Shown here: positions 27,628-36,463 of the stretch, piece after piece | How positions within the stretch are numbered: the first letter of the stretch is position 1 | Layout: each line of letters starts with the position of its first letter | Assembly (NCBI GenBank): GCA_031292555.1 | Contig: JARLGV010000131.1 | Location: 1-64,000 of the forward strand | Direction: 5' to 3' | Origin: Fimbriimonas sp. | GTDB lineage: Bacteria > Armatimonadota > Fimbriimonadia > Fimbriimonadales > Fimbriimonadaceae | DNA: 64,000 nt | Program-made: the position numbers and the translations under genes | The notes under the pieces: model-generated | The model's input: the letters and a program-made list of their open reading frames with translations, nothing else | Told to the model about the DNA's origin: nothing | Databases searched by the model: none

Positions 27628-28605
27628 GTGAATTCCACCGGTTTCAACTTTCAGTGGATGATGGCTTGGCAAGAGGGGCGGCAACCCGAACTTGCCGACG
27701 AACGGGCGCTCGACTTTCTCGCCAAACATGGCTTCCGCTTTGCACGTCTGACGTGCGACTATCGATTCTGGACTCGAGATTTCGATTACCTCAACCCAAT
27801 TGAATCGGTGTTCGAGTCGATCGATGGCTATATCGAGGCGTGCCGGACGCGGCAGATCCACTTCTGTCTCAACATGCATCGTGTACCCGGGTATTGCATC
27901 AATCGACCAGAGATCGAGAAGCATAATCTGTGGCTGGACCGAGAGGCGCAGGACGGACTCGTATTTCAATGGGAAGCTTTCGCCAAGCGGTATCGAGGAA
28001 TTGCAGGCGATCACCTCAGTTTCGATCTCATCAATGAACCACCGGACGTCGGCCAATACGGGATGACGCGTGAAATCCATGCGGCGCTGATTCGCCGGAT
28101 CGTGGGCGCGATTCGCGAGATCGATCCCGCCCGTCCGATCGTTATCGATGGTTTGGAGGGCGGGCATATCGCCATTCCGGAGTTGGCCGACCTAGATGTG
28201 ATCCATTCGACTCGCGGCTATCAACCGATGTCAGTCAGCCATCACAAGGCAGGCTGGTTCAAGGGATGGGAGGGACATGAACCGGTCTATCCTGGCGGCG
28301 ATTGGTGGGGCCAAGCGTGGGATCGTGCTGCGATCCACGAGTTTTATGCTCCGTGGCGGGAGGTCGGGGCCAGGGGCCGCACGATACACGTGGGAGAGTT
28401 CGGGTGTTTCGATCAGACGCCGAACGACGTTGCCCTGCGCTGGCTTGCCGATCTGTTCTCGCTCTGGAAGGAGTACGGTTGGGGGTGGGGCATGTGGAAC
28501 TTCAAGGGTCCCTTTGGAATCATCGGCCACCACCGGTCCGGCGCCCGGTTCGAAGAGATGGACGGTTACATGGTCGACCGAGATCTCTTTGAACTGATGG
28601 TCTAG
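27628..28605 (+). CDS. GH5-family glycoside hydrolase, cytoplasmic
   Basis: A 325-residue (beta/alpha)8 hydrolase of the cellulase superfamily. Strand 4 carries FDLINEPP with acid/base E137, and strand 7 carries HVGEFG with nucleophile E257. RLTCDYRFW and WGMWNFKGPFG are typical flanking blocks. There is no signal peptide, so it likely acts on imported oligosaccharides. The start is GTG 27628, directly after an in-frame TAG; ATG 27658 would remove the first strand (STGFNFQW), so GTG is preferred. Candidate activities are beta-glucanase, beta-mannanase or beta-glucosidase. Confidence 0.75.
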   Translation: MNSTGFNFQWMMAWQEGRQPELADERALDFLAKHGFRFARLTCDYRFWTRDFDYLNPIESVFESIDGYIEACRTRQIHFCLNMHRVPGYCINRPEIEKHNLWLDREAQDGLVFQWEAFAKRYRGIAGDHLSFDLINEPPDVGQYGMTREIHAALIRRIVGAIREIDPARPIVIDGLEGGHIAIPELADLDVIHSTRGYQPMSVSHHKAGWFKGWEGHEPVYPGGDWWGQAWDRAAIHEFYAPWREVGARGRTIHVGEFGCFDQTPNDVALRWLADLFSLWKEYGWGWGMWNFKGPFGIIGHHRSGARFEEMDGYMVDRDLFELMV

Positions 28606-28740
28606 GGGCGTTCGCGTGGCGCTGGTCGTTGGCCCCGTGGCGCGCAACGGATTCTCAGCCGACATATATTGTGATCTAGTTAAGTAAGTCGGCTTCGGCT
28701 AAGCGACCTTGGGCACATGGGATCGACTGTGCCAAACTCG

Positions 28741-28763
28741 GGGGAGAGGATCAGCCTCTCCCC
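28741..28763. other. Perfect 9-bp hairpin before the aldo/keto reductase gene
   Basis: GGGGAGAGG and CCTCTCCCC pair around the loop ATCAG. It ends 29 bases before ATG 28793. No T-run follows on either strand, so a terminator is doubtful. It would sit in the 5' leader if transcription starts upstream; the 187-base gap 28606-28792 holds no other clear feature. Confidence 0.4.
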
Positions 28764-28792
28764 TCAGCCCACGACCTGCTCCCCACAGAGAA

Positions 28793-29773
28793 ATGCAATA
28801 CACAAACCTTGGAAAGACCGGACTCAAAGTTTCTCGCCTCTGCCTTGGATGCATGACCTACGGCATTCCGGACCGCGGGTTCCATCCGTGGACCCTCAAC
28901 GAAGAAGAGAGTCGGCCGTTCATTCGGGAAGCGTTGGAGGTCGGGATCAATTTCTTCGATACCGCCAATGTGTATTCGGACGGGACGAGCGAGGAGATCC
29001 TTGGTCGTGCGGTTCGGGATTTCGCCCGGCGCGAGGATCTCGTAATCGCTACAAAGCTTAACGGTCGCATGCGCCCGGACGTGAACGGCGCCGGTTTGTC
29101 GCGCAAAGCAGTGTTTTCGGAGATAGACGCCAGCCTCACCCGGTTGGGCATGGATTACGTAGATCTCTATCAGATTCATCGATGGGATTACGAAACGCCG
29201 ATCGAAGAGACTCTCGAGGCGCTAAACGATGTGGTCCGGGCCGGGAAGGTCCGCTATATCGGCGCCTCATCCATGTTCGCATGGCAGTTCAGCAAGGCGC
29301 TCCACGTATCGAGCCTCAACGGCTGGGCGAGATTTGTGTCGATGCAGAACTACTACAACCTGCTTTATCGGGAAGAGGAGCGCGAGATGATGCATTTGTG
29401 CGCCGACGAAGGAGTCGGCGTGATTCCTTGGAGCCCTATGGCTCGCGGCAAGTTGACCCGCGACTGGAATGAAACCACCAGTCGGTCTGAAACCGACGAA
29501 TTCGGAAAGAGGATCTACTCGGCCATGGTCGATGCCGATCGCACAGTGGCTCAGCGCGTTGCGGAAGTCGCCGCCGACCGAGATGTGCCGCGCGCCCAAG
29601 TCGCCCTCGCTTGGGTCCTGCAACGTCCGCCGGTCACTTCGCCGATTATCGGGGCCTCGAAGCCTCGCCACATCTCAGACGCCGTCGCGGCACTTTCGCT
29701 GAACCTAACTGCCCAGGAAATGGAGAGGCTCGAAGAAGCCTATATTCCACATCCGGTGCTAGGTCACACCTAA
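28793..29773 (+). CDS. Aldo/keto reductase
   Basis: A 326-residue NAD(P)H-dependent oxidoreductase of the AKR superfamily. The catalytic tetrad is visible: D56 and Y61 in FFDTANVYSDG, K88 in IATKLNG, and H129 in LYQIHRWDYETPIEETLEAL. The cofactor loop is SPIIGASKPRHI. The length fits the YajO/Tas-like group. ATG 28793 (MQYTNLGKTGLKVSRLCLG) is the canonical family start; upstream in-frame codons are spurious. Its last 15 bases overlap the convergent idi gene. Its substrate is unknown, and a link to the carotenoid genes is not shown. Confidence 0.85.
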   Translation: MQYTNLGKTGLKVSRLCLGCMTYGIPDRGFHPWTLNEEESRPFIREALEVGINFFDTANVYSDGTSEEILGRAVRDFARREDLVIATKLNGRMRPDVNGAGLSRKAVFSEIDASLTRLGMDYVDLYQIHRWDYETPIEETLEALNDVVRAGKVRYIGASSMFAWQFSKALHVSSLNGWARFVSMQNYYNLLYREEEREMMHLCADEGVGVIPWSPMARGKLTRDWNETTSRSETDEFGKRIYSAMVDADRTVAQRVAEVAADRDVPRAQVALAWVLQRPPVTSPIIGASKPRHISDAVAALSLNLTAQEMERLEEAYIPHPVLGHT

Positions 29774-30352
29774 GGCAGACAAGTCGAATGCATCCTGTAA
29801 CTCGCCCGCAAATCGAGCGAGGGCAGGTGGGCATTTCATGCTGCCCCGACAGTGGCACGCCAGTTCCTTAAGGATCTGGCGGAACCAGAATGCGAATTGC
29901 TCAGGGTCCGCAATGAGCCGAAGAACGAGGTCGCCCGAACTAACCCATTCGGTAGTCGACACCTCGTTCGGATTTGGACGGACCTCGCCCGACCAAACCG
30001 CCGTAAGAACGTGGTCGTATTCCTGCTCCGTCAGCCCCGAAGTAGGGTCATGGGCCTCATACGTGAACTGAAGGACCTCGGTCAAGGTTGCCTCAACCCC
30101 GAGTTCTTCTCGAAGGGCACGGCTGCCGGCATCTTCGATCGACTCTCCTACGAGCGGGTGGGTGCAGCAGGCGTTTGCCCACTTGCCTGCGAAGTGGTAT
30201 TTCGCATCGGACCGGCGCTGAATGAGCATGCGTCCTGCCTCGTCGAGCAGCAGGACGGACACCGCTCGGTGGAGAGATCCCCCTTCGCGGTGGGCATCGA
30301 TCTTGTCGGCGACGCCGATGGTTTGGCCTTCGGAGTTAACGAGTTGAAGCAT
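29759..30352 (-). CDS. idi: Isopentenyl-diphosphate delta-isomerase, type 1
   Basis: A 197-residue Nudix-fold enzyme that interconverts IPP and DMAPP, the building blocks of carotenoids. Catalytic Cys63 is in NACCTHP and catalytic Glu111 in EQEYDHV. The Nudix-like helix is SRALREELGVEA. It is the last gene of a minus-strand run, 39 bases after crtB, and supplies DMAPP for that pathway. About 25 C-terminal residues extend beyond the usual length. In the MEP pathway Idi is dispensable, so its placement here suggests a need for high carotenoid flux. Confidence 0.9.
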   Translation of the reverse strand: MLQLVNSEGQTIGVADKIDAHREGGSLHRAVSVLLLDEAGRMLIQRRSDAKYHFAGKWANACCTHPLVGESIEDAGSRALREELGVEATLTEVLQFTYEAHDPTSGLTEQEYDHVLTAVWSGEVRPNPNEVSTTEWVSSGDLVLRLIADPEQFAFWFRQILKELACHCRGSMKCPPALARFAGELQDAFDLSALGVT

Positions 30353-30391
30353 GGTGTCTTACCTGGCGTGGGGTTCTGCTTACTGTTTGGG

Positions 30392-31318
30392 TTATTGTTT
30401 CGGGGCGGTTGGACGGGCAACTTCCGTCCTAGATGTTCGAATCTTGGCTTGGCGGGGCCTAACCGTCACCTTTGCTGCCGCCCATATCTTTTCGCACTTG
30501 GTGGTTCGAGCCCTTTGCGTGAACACGTCGTAGCCTTGTTCTTCGATCTTGTCTAGAATCTTGGCGTAGAGAGTGCGAGCGAGAAGCACGGGACGACGAA
30601 TCTGGCTTGGAAGGCTGTCGATTCCTCGATCGGACTCGCAATACAGATCCCGTGCCCGGGCTATCTCGTATCTCATTAACTTCTTGAAGGCAGGAGTGCA
30701 GCACTTCTGAGCAATCCCCAGTTCATCTACGCCGAAGCGCTCCATATCCTCTTGAGGCAGGTAGATTCGGCCACGGAGATAATCCTCGCCGATGTCGCGC
30801 AGGAAGTTCGTGAGTTGCATCGCCTCCCCTAGCGCTTTCGCTGATTCGACAATCTCCTCGTCGCACGTGACTCCCATTGCCGAACACATTAGGATTCCGA
30901 CTGCGCTCGCGCTGCCTCGCATGTAATGCCTCAACTCGTTGAAAGAGGCGTAGCGACGACGATCGATGTCCATGAGCATCGCATCCAAGAAGCAGTGGGC
31001 CTCGCGGATTGGCATATCGCATTCGCGGAACGCATCGCAAAAAACACGCAAGACTGGGTGGTTTGGGCATTTTCCAGCGACGCCGGCAACCATCTCTTTG
31101 CGCCATGTTTCAATAAGATTTCGCTGCTGGCACGGTTCGATGCCATCCGGGTTATCAACCCACTCATCGGCTATCCTCACAAACGCATAGAGTCCATGAA
31201 CCCGCCATCGGATGGAGGCTGGAAATCGACGGGTTGAATAGTAGTAGGTCGTGCCGTGCGCCTTGTGGATCTTCCGGCATAGCTCGATGTCTTGCGGTGA
31301 CGAGTAATGGTCTTTCAT
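30392..31318 (-). CDS. crtB: Phytoene/squalene synthase-family enzyme, probable phytoene synthase
   Basis: A 308-residue prenyl synthase that condenses two GGPP (or FPP) head to head. Its first Asp-rich motif is DEWVDNP and the second is DIGEDYLRGRIYLP. YYYSTRRFPASIRWRVHGLYAF is the entry block of the family (only part is needed to recognise it). ATG 31318 is chosen because it overlaps the acyltransferase stop by ATGA, like the other junctions of this operon; an in-frame ATG at 31345 lies further upstream. No GGPP synthase is present in the window. C30 versus C40 product cannot be settled by eye. Confidence 0.85.
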   Translation of the reverse strand: MKDHYSSPQDIELCRKIHKAHGTTYYYSTRRFPASIRWRVHGLYAFVRIADEWVDNPDGIEPCQQRNLIETWRKEMVAGVAGKCPNHPVLRVFCDAFRECDMPIREAHCFLDAMLMDIDRRRYASFNELRHYMRGSASAVGILMCSAMGVTCDEEIVESAKALGEAMQLTNFLRDIGEDYLRGRIYLPQEDMERFGVDELGIAQKCCTPAFKKLMRYEIARARDLYCESDRGIDSLPSQIRRPVLLARTLYAKILDKIEEQGYDVFTQRARTTKCEKIWAAAKVTVRPRQAKIRTSRTEVARPTAPKQ

Positions 31319-31983
31319 CCGGTCGGAAGTCTCCTCATGTTCCATCGCTCGTTCACGTCCGGCGTGCCGTCGGCTAGCACGTCGAACGGTTCGTCGCGTG
31401 CGATCTCAGCGCGCAAATCGACTAGCTGCCTGGTCAGCCTGTCCTGGCAATCAAGCAACCCCCCGAACGAGTGTTTCGAGCCAGTCGAGATCCACGCCTC
31501 GGGGCGTTCATGTATGGACAACTCGTATCGAATTGCGACTGGAACAAGTTCGACGCCCGGTACGTGCCTGGCCATCGTCTCAAGCACCCTCCCAAATGGC
31601 AGCAAGTCTGGCGGTCGATGAAGTTGTTGCTCGGGGAAGATCACGAGCGACCGACCGTGATCGTTCATGAGCCGGATCGTCTTGCGGATCGTGCTAGCCC
31701 GGCCCAGAATGTCTCCTTTGCTAAATCGCAGACCGCCAACCATGGCGAACAAGGGAAATGTGTCGAACTCCTCGATCCAGTCGACGCAGTTCAACCCCAG
31801 TCGCATGACGAGGTGAAACATGAGATAGCCGTCCATCCAGCCGTGATGGTTGGCGTACAGGATTGTCGGCGAGGTAAGCAGCTGCTCTCGCTTGCGCCAA
31901 TAGACTCGGCGAAAACGCGTACGCACCGATCGGCGAATCATGCCGCCGACAAGGAACCCGAGTACTCCTGACTGCTGACTCAT
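31315..31983 (-). CDS. PlsC-family acyltransferase of the carotenoid operon
   Basis: A 222-residue lysophosphatidate-acyltransferase-like protein. The catalytic motif is NHHGWMD (HxxxxD form). Block II lies near FSKGDILGRASTIRK, and FPEQ stands in place of the usual FPEG. An N-terminal hydrophobic part suggests membrane association. It sits between the desaturase and crtB with 4-bp overlaps at both ends. In carotenoid clusters such enzymes esterify the sugar of a carotenoid glycoside with a fatty acid, which is the likely role here; phospholipid synthesis is the alternative. Confidence 0.75.
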   Translation of the reverse strand: MSQQSGVLGFLVGGMIRRSVRTRFRRVYWRKREQLLTSPTILYANHHGWMDGYLMFHLVMRLGLNCVDWIEEFDTFPLFAMVGGLRFSKGDILGRASTIRKTIRLMNDHGRSLVIFPEQQLHRPPDLLPFGRVLETMARHVPGVELVPVAIRYELSIHERPEAWISTGSKHSFGGLLDCQDRLTRQLVDLRAEIARDEPFDVLADGTPDVNERWNMRRLPTG

Positions 31984-33434
31984 GCTGCGATCAACCCCTC
32001 TTGGATGAGGCGGGTCTCAACCAATTCGGCGGAGATCAGAACCATCGGCAATCCGTTGCCTGGCACGGTGCTGGCGCCCACGTAAAACAGGCTCGGGTTC
32101 GATTGGCTCCGGTTCTGGGGCCGCATGAAGGCGCTCTGGAAGAGGTCGTGACTGATGCCAAACGCGGCACCTCGGTCGAGGTTGAACTCCTGCTTCCAGT
32201 CGGAGGCAGTCCGGCGCTTAATGTGTCGGACCTTTGAATGGTCAAATCCGACCTCGGAGCGAAGCCGTTCGAAGACATCTTCCTCCATCTTCCCAATCGA
32301 TGCATCTCCCAGGTCGCCGTCCAGATTGGGGGTCGGAACGAGGATGAACAGGTTCAGGTGTCCCGCTGGGGCGACCGTAGTATCTGTCCGGCAAGACAGA
32401 CATGTGTAGAACGCTGGATCGGAAGGAACTTGCAGGCGGTGAAACAGCGAGTCGAGGTTGCCCTTGAAGTCTCTGCCAAAGAACACATTGTGGTGCTCGA
32501 GGTCCTCGATTTCGCCTTCGTAGTCGAGGTACATCAAGTGTGCCGAGCAGGAGTAACGCAGCTTCCGCCTTGGCGCGACTTTGGCAAGTTCTCGTTCGAC
32601 GTACGGCAGGTCGGGGTTGGCGATCACGATGTCGGCTTGGATTCTCTCTCCGTCGGCGAGGAGTACGTCAGAGCCTGCAATCGATGCAACGTGGGTACGC
32701 AAGCGGATCGTGGCCCCACGGTCTTCGGCTAGACGGGCGATCGCTTCCGAGATGGAAGGTAAGCCGCCTTTGGGGTACCAGATTCCTTCGCCATACTCCA
32801 TGTAGGCGAGGGTCGCATAGACCCAGGGTGCATCGTAGGGAGACAGCCCCAGGTACATGGTTTGGAATCCGAACAGCATGCGCAGACGCGGGTCTGCGAA
32901 GCGCTTTTCCAAACGCTTGGCTAGATTCCCGAGCATGTGATTGCGAATGACCCGGCGCAGCTGTCCCGGGCTCGCGAAGTCCCAGATCCTTCGGTAGTTT
33001 CGCCTAACGAAGTTCGGGATCGACTCTTCGTACAGTTGTCTAAGTTCGTTCAAGAAGGCCGGGTATCGGGCGGCATCCTCGGAACCGCTCATCATGTCGA
33101 TTCTCCGGGCCATCTCGGCTTGGTTTGTGGTTGCATCGAGGCGCGTGCCGTCCGAGTAGAAGACCCGGTAACTCGGATCGCAAAGCTGAATGTCCATGTG
33201 CCGGTCGAAGTCCTCTCCGACGTCAGCAAACAGCTTTCGGAAGGGATCGAGCATCATCAAGAGGGTCGGTCCACCGTCGAAATGGCATTCACCGCTCGTC
33301 TCGCGGCAGTTCCTGCCGCCAACGAAACCATTCTTCTCAAGGACCGTGACAGAGTGTCCGCGATGAGCGAGACGCAACGCGGCGCCGAGCCCTCCGACTC
33401 CAGCTCCTACGATGACGATGCGCTTCGATTCCAT
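31980..33434 (-). CDS. crtI: CrtI/CrtN-type carotenoid desaturase or related oxidoreductase
   Basis: A 484-residue FAD enzyme. The dinucleotide motif is VIVGAGVGGLGAALRLAHRG, and TVLEKNGFVGGRNC with HFDGGPTLLMM is the phytoene-desaturase N-terminal signature. The C-terminal FAD block is FYVGASTVPGNGLPMVL. It desaturates phytoene or a downstream carotene by dehydrogenation at the membrane. It is the first gene of the overlapping set crtI-acyltransferase-crtB-idi, with a good promoter 52 bases upstream. Only one desaturase-family gene is present, so the chain may need further enzymes encoded elsewhere. CrtN, CrtO or CrtD function cannot be excluded. Confidence 0.8.
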   Translation of the reverse strand: MESKRIVIVGAGVGGLGAALRLAHRGHSVTVLEKNGFVGGRNCRETSGECHFDGGPTLLMMLDPFRKLFADVGEDFDRHMDIQLCDPSYRVFYSDGTRLDATTNQAEMARRIDMMSGSEDAARYPAFLNELRQLYEESIPNFVRRNYRRIWDFASPGQLRRVIRNHMLGNLAKRLEKRFADPRLRMLFGFQTMYLGLSPYDAPWVYATLAYMEYGEGIWYPKGGLPSISEAIARLAEDRGATIRLRTHVASIAGSDVLLADGERIQADIVIANPDLPYVERELAKVAPRRKLRYSCSAHLMYLDYEGEIEDLEHHNVFFGRDFKGNLDSLFHRLQVPSDPAFYTCLSCRTDTTVAPAGHLNLFILVPTPNLDGDLGDASIGKMEEDVFERLRSEVGFDHSKVRHIKRRTASDWKQEFNLDRGAAFGISHDLFQSAFMRPQNRSQSNPSLFYVGASTVPGNGLPMVLISAELVETRLIQEGLIAA

Positions 33435-33485
33435 GGTCTATCCGTGCTTCGCGATGTCCGCCGAAGCTATACAAATACTGTACGA

Positions 33486-33514
33486 AATGTAGACAGATCT
33501 GTTTCGATCGACAA
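33486..33514 (-). promoter_or_regulatory. Promoter of the crtI operon with a palindrome in the spacer
   Basis: Read on the minus strand: TTGTCG (33514-33509), a 17-base spacer, then TACATT (33491-33486). The spacer contains the 10-bp palindrome ACAGATCTGT (33493-33502). A repressor bound there would block RNA polymerase, as light- or stress-responsive repressors do for many carotenoid operons. Initiation near 33479 gives a leader of about 45 nucleotides before ATG 33434. The rest of 33435-33670 holds no gene. Confidence 0.5.
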
Positions 33515-33670
33515 TGAGAGGTTTTCGGAGTCCGCGACGCCGAACGGGCCAACGGCCCGTGTCATCGATCATCTAGGCAAACGCCAACTAATGAAGGAAT
33601 TGGGTGTTGCCCTCGATCTCAAATGCTATTGTCATGGGATTGCCAGGCCGGCTTGTCCGCGCCTGCTGCG

Positions 33671-34447
33671 CTACACGTCGCCCCCAACCGATCTCCCAGG
33701 AAGGCTGCCGGCGAGCCAGATGGCGACGCCTAGCAATGCCAGCAGAAACCAAGCTGCCTCGAGGCCGCCTAACGTTCCCGAAAGGGCTATGAAACCACAG
33801 AATAGTGCCAGGACGCGGGGAGAATAGCCACCGGCTGTTTCGCCCTGGCGGTTCCTAAGGCTGGCCGCAGCGAGTAATCCGACCGCCAGCCATCCAAGCG
33901 TGTTGGTCAAAGGGACGCCGAAGACTGGACCCGCGGCCCTCCAAGCCCAGTAATGAAACGTGGATGTCATCGCTCGCTCCATCGGCGCGTCGATCGCCGC
34001 AGCCAATACTGCGGCGAGCGTGATCGCAAGCCATCCGCTCGCGAATGGCCGCACGGTGAGATAGCAGCCTCCAACGATCAGGATCCAAGCGAATGGGAGA
34101 AGGAGAGGGAAATTGTGAGAGGACCCAATCGGAATGGACGGCCACCAGCGGCCGGTGTAGTCGTACCTGCCGAACGGGAAGCCGGTCAGCATACCGAGAC
34201 ACTCCAAAAGTGAGGCGACGCCGGCGATCCAAACAACCGGTTCCCACCGACCAATCTCGACGGCTACGCAGACCGAACCTGTCAGAATCAGGCACAATCC
34301 GGCGAGCGGAGCGATCGGACCGGGATCGATACGGTACCCGGCGGAAAGGCATGAGCCGGCGACTGAGAACAAGACGAATCCGGCAAAGGCGACGTAGAGC
34401 CGATACGAGATCCGCAACCGGTCGATCGTCCTTTGTTTGTTGCCCAT
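33671..34447 (-). CDS. cruF: CruF-type carotenoid biosynthesis membrane protein
   Basis: A 258-residue membrane protein with about seven helices, of the CruF/DUF422 family (carotenoid 1',2'-hydratase in cyanobacteria and Deinococcus). The family blocks LLECLGMLTGFPFGRYDYTG and GSSHNFPLLLPFAWI are present. Hydration of the psi-end creates the hydroxyl that is then glycosylated. ATG 34447 interlocks with the ATG of the divergent glycosyltransferase; TTG 34417 is an alternative, with AGGA about 11 bases before it. The pairing with a glycosyltransferase supports CruF rather than another carotenoid enzyme. Confidence 0.75.
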   Translation of the reverse strand: MGNKQRTIDRLRISYRLYVAFAGFVLFSVAGSCLSAGYRIDPGPIAPLAGLCLILTGSVCVAVEIGRWEPVVWIAGVASLLECLGMLTGFPFGRYDYTGRWWPSIPIGSSHNFPLLLPFAWILIVGGCYLTVRPFASGWLAITLAAVLAAAIDAPMERAMTSTFHYWAWRAAGPVFGVPLTNTLGWLAVGLLAAASLRNRQGETAGGYSPRVLALFCGFIALSGTLGGLEAAWFLLALLGVAIWLAGSLPGRSVGGDV

Positions 34448-35486
34448 GCTCATCCTCTTCGTCCTATACGGTGGCCTGATCTTGATTGCCGTCACCAACA
34501 TCGCGGGAATGCGGCGTCCGTCGGGACATGCTCCAGTGTGCCTCGAAGTGATGATTCCGGCAAGGAACGAAGCACACAACCTGGAGTTGGCGATTCCTCC
34601 CTTGATTTTGGGCGGCTCGTTCGTAACCGTCTTCGACGACGAATCCACCGACGGAACCGGCGAGGTCGCCGAACGCCTCGGCGCCAAGGTTATCCACCCA
34701 GAAGGGCCGCTTCCGCCGGGATGGACGGGAAAGAATCGGGCCACCCACGAGTTGTCGGTGGTCGCCGTCGCCGAGTGGGTCGTGTTTCTCGATGCCGACA
34801 CAATTCCTTGCCCCGAGTTCGTTGGCCGCCTTTCCGCTTTTCTGGCGAGCCGCCCAGAGCGCGTGCGGGTCGTCTCCGGCTTTCCACGGATGCTTCCCGG
34901 ACGCGGGATCGAGCCGGCCTACCTGAGCTGGGTGCCATGGATACTTCTCGCCGCCAACCCTTTCGGCTTGGTCGCCCGTACCGGATGGGGGCATGGCCGA
35001 TTCACCAACGGCCAGTTCGCGGCTTGGCGCCTGGACACTCTGCGCGAGGTTCGCCCGTTCGAGGCCCTTCGCGGAGAGGTTCTTGAGGACGTTAAAATCG
35101 GCCGCATGCTTGCCAAGCGCCGTATCCGCGTGGAGATCGCCAACTTGAGCGGGATACTCAGCGTTCGGATGTATTGGAACTTGAGGGAGGCGATCGACGG
35201 CATGTCGAAAAACTCCGGCCATATCGGGGGGAGTGCCTTGGGATCGATAGTATTCGCCCTTGCCTTGCTCGTCCTCGGCTGGGCTTGGGTCTTGGGGGGA
35301 GCGATGGCCTGGATTCTGCTTGGGATGCTGATGGCATCCAAGTTCATCACCGATCGTACGGTCCGTGGCCCCTGGTGGACGTTCCCATTCATCCCGCTTA
35401 CCGTCCTTGCCGCCGCCCTAACGGTCTTTCGTTCTCTCGTATGGATCCGCAAGAAGCAAGTGCATTGGAAGGGACGTGTTTACTAG
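34446..35486 (+). CDS. GT2 glycosyltransferase, CruG-like
   Basis: A 346-residue membrane-bound family 2 glycosyltransferase. TM1 is at about 1-20. The catalytic domain starts at VMIPARNEAHNLE, with DDESTDGT as nucleotide-sugar binding, FLDADT as the DxD, and further helices after about 245 (ALALLVLGWAWVLGGAMAWI). It resembles CruG, which adds a sugar to the carotenoid hydroxyl made by CruF. It reads divergently from cruF, and the two start codons share the tetranucleotide CATG at 34445-34448. The end overlaps the convergent GNAT gene by 4 bp. Confidence 0.75.
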   Translation: MLILFVLYGGLILIAVTNIAGMRRPSGHAPVCLEVMIPARNEAHNLELAIPPLILGGSFVTVFDDESTDGTGEVAERLGAKVIHPEGPLPPGWTGKNRATHELSVVAVAEWVVFLDADTIPCPEFVGRLSAFLASRPERVRVVSGFPRMLPGRGIEPAYLSWVPWILLAANPFGLVARTGWGHGRFTNGQFAAWRLDTLREVRPFEALRGEVLEDVKIGRMLAKRRIRVEIANLSGILSVRMYWNLREAIDGMSKNSGHIGGSALGSIVFALALLVLGWAWVLGGAMAWILLGMLMASKFITDRTVRGPWWTFPFIPLTVLAAALTVFRSLVWIRKKQVHWKGRVY

Positions 35487-36451
35487 GTGAGATCTCGCCT
35501 GTAGAACGCGTACCGCCGGTCGATGTGGCAACCGGCTCGTTCGTAGAATGAGAGATTTCGGCCGCCAGCCCAGCCGAACCATAGCTCTTGGGCGCCCCGC
35601 TTAACGACATGCTCGATGACCTTGTAGAAGATCGCCGATCCAAGACCCACACCGCGCAAGTCGGGCCGGACGCCGAACGGCCCGAACCGCCCGGGTGCGC
35701 CGAGGGGAGGGTCCGTCAGTGGGTTCTCCCACTGGGCGAAGCCCAATACGTCCTTACCGCGAATCGCGACGAAGACGTTGTTGCGCTCGCTTTGCAGTCC
35801 GGCGAGAAGGCTCTGGTGCCAGTAGTCGAAGTGGGTCTCCGCGAACTGGAGCAAATGGAGTGTGTCGCTCATCTCAAACAAGCGAATCGCAACTCCATCC
35901 TGGGCCAGGGCGGCCAACCTGGCCACCACATCGGGTGGGGTCACCGCATCCTGTAAAGACATCCGCATTGCAACCGGATCAGCGACCTTCTTGAAGCCGG
36001 CCGCTTCCATGAACCTTCGCGCGTCTCTATACTCGACGTCGATCCCGGGCGAAACATAGTACGGCGCGTACCCGTTGCACGAGACCGTCCGGCAACCGTG
36101 ACCACGCAAATAGTCTAGCCCCCGATCCATCAGCGTTCGCCCAATGCCGTTTCGGCGGTGAGCGGGATCGACGAAGAAGACTGTGACATAGCCGTGGGTC
36201 GAAGAGGCTGTGTGAATTCCATCCGACACTCGACGGGCAATGGCCTGCAGAAAGCCAACGATCTGGTTGTCCAACTCAGCCACGAGAGTTCCGTCCGGTC
36301 GAAAATTCGGATCGAGGAGGAACAGCCGCCAGAACCGATCTGTATCGATGGCATCCTTGTTCAGGCAACGATTCCACAGAGCCACAATCGGGTCCAAGTC
36401 ACGACTTTCGAACGAGCGAATCCGAATCTGGCTAGAATGGGGTGACGACAT
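35483..36451 (-). CDS. Tandem-domain GNAT acetyltransferase
   Basis: A 322-residue protein with two GNAT-fold halves. The first (about 1-160) has the acetyl-CoA loop FVDPAHRRNGIGRTLM. The second (about 180-320) has FGVRPDLRGVGLGSAIF followed by LWFGWAGGRNLSFYERAGC. Both loops keep the R/QxxGxG/A-like core, so both halves may bind acetyl-CoA. The substrate is unknown. ATG 36451 lies 12 bases from the divergent start of the PIG-L-family gene. Upstream in-frame codons would overlap that gene and are not used. Confidence 0.75.
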   Translation of the reverse strand: MSSPHSSQIRIRSFESRDLDPIVALWNRCLNKDAIDTDRFWRLFLLDPNFRPDGTLVAELDNQIVGFLQAIARRVSDGIHTASSTHGYVTVFFVDPAHRRNGIGRTLMDRGLDYLRGHGCRTVSCNGYAPYYVSPGIDVEYRDARRFMEAAGFKKVADPVAMRMSLQDAVTPPDVVARLAALAQDGVAIRLFEMSDTLHLLQFAETHFDYWHQSLLAGLQSERNNVFVAIRGKDVLGFAQWENPLTDPPLGAPGRFGPFGVRPDLRGVGLGSAIFYKVIEHVVKRGAQELWFGWAGGRNLSFYERAGCHIDRRYAFYRRDLT

Positions 36452-36463
36452 GAGGATAGACCT

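Noticed and set aside
32937-33827. A 296-codon plus-strand frame across the start of crtI and the intergenic region
   Set aside because: It lies mostly antisense to crtI and shows no family features; the intergenic part holds the crtI promoter instead.
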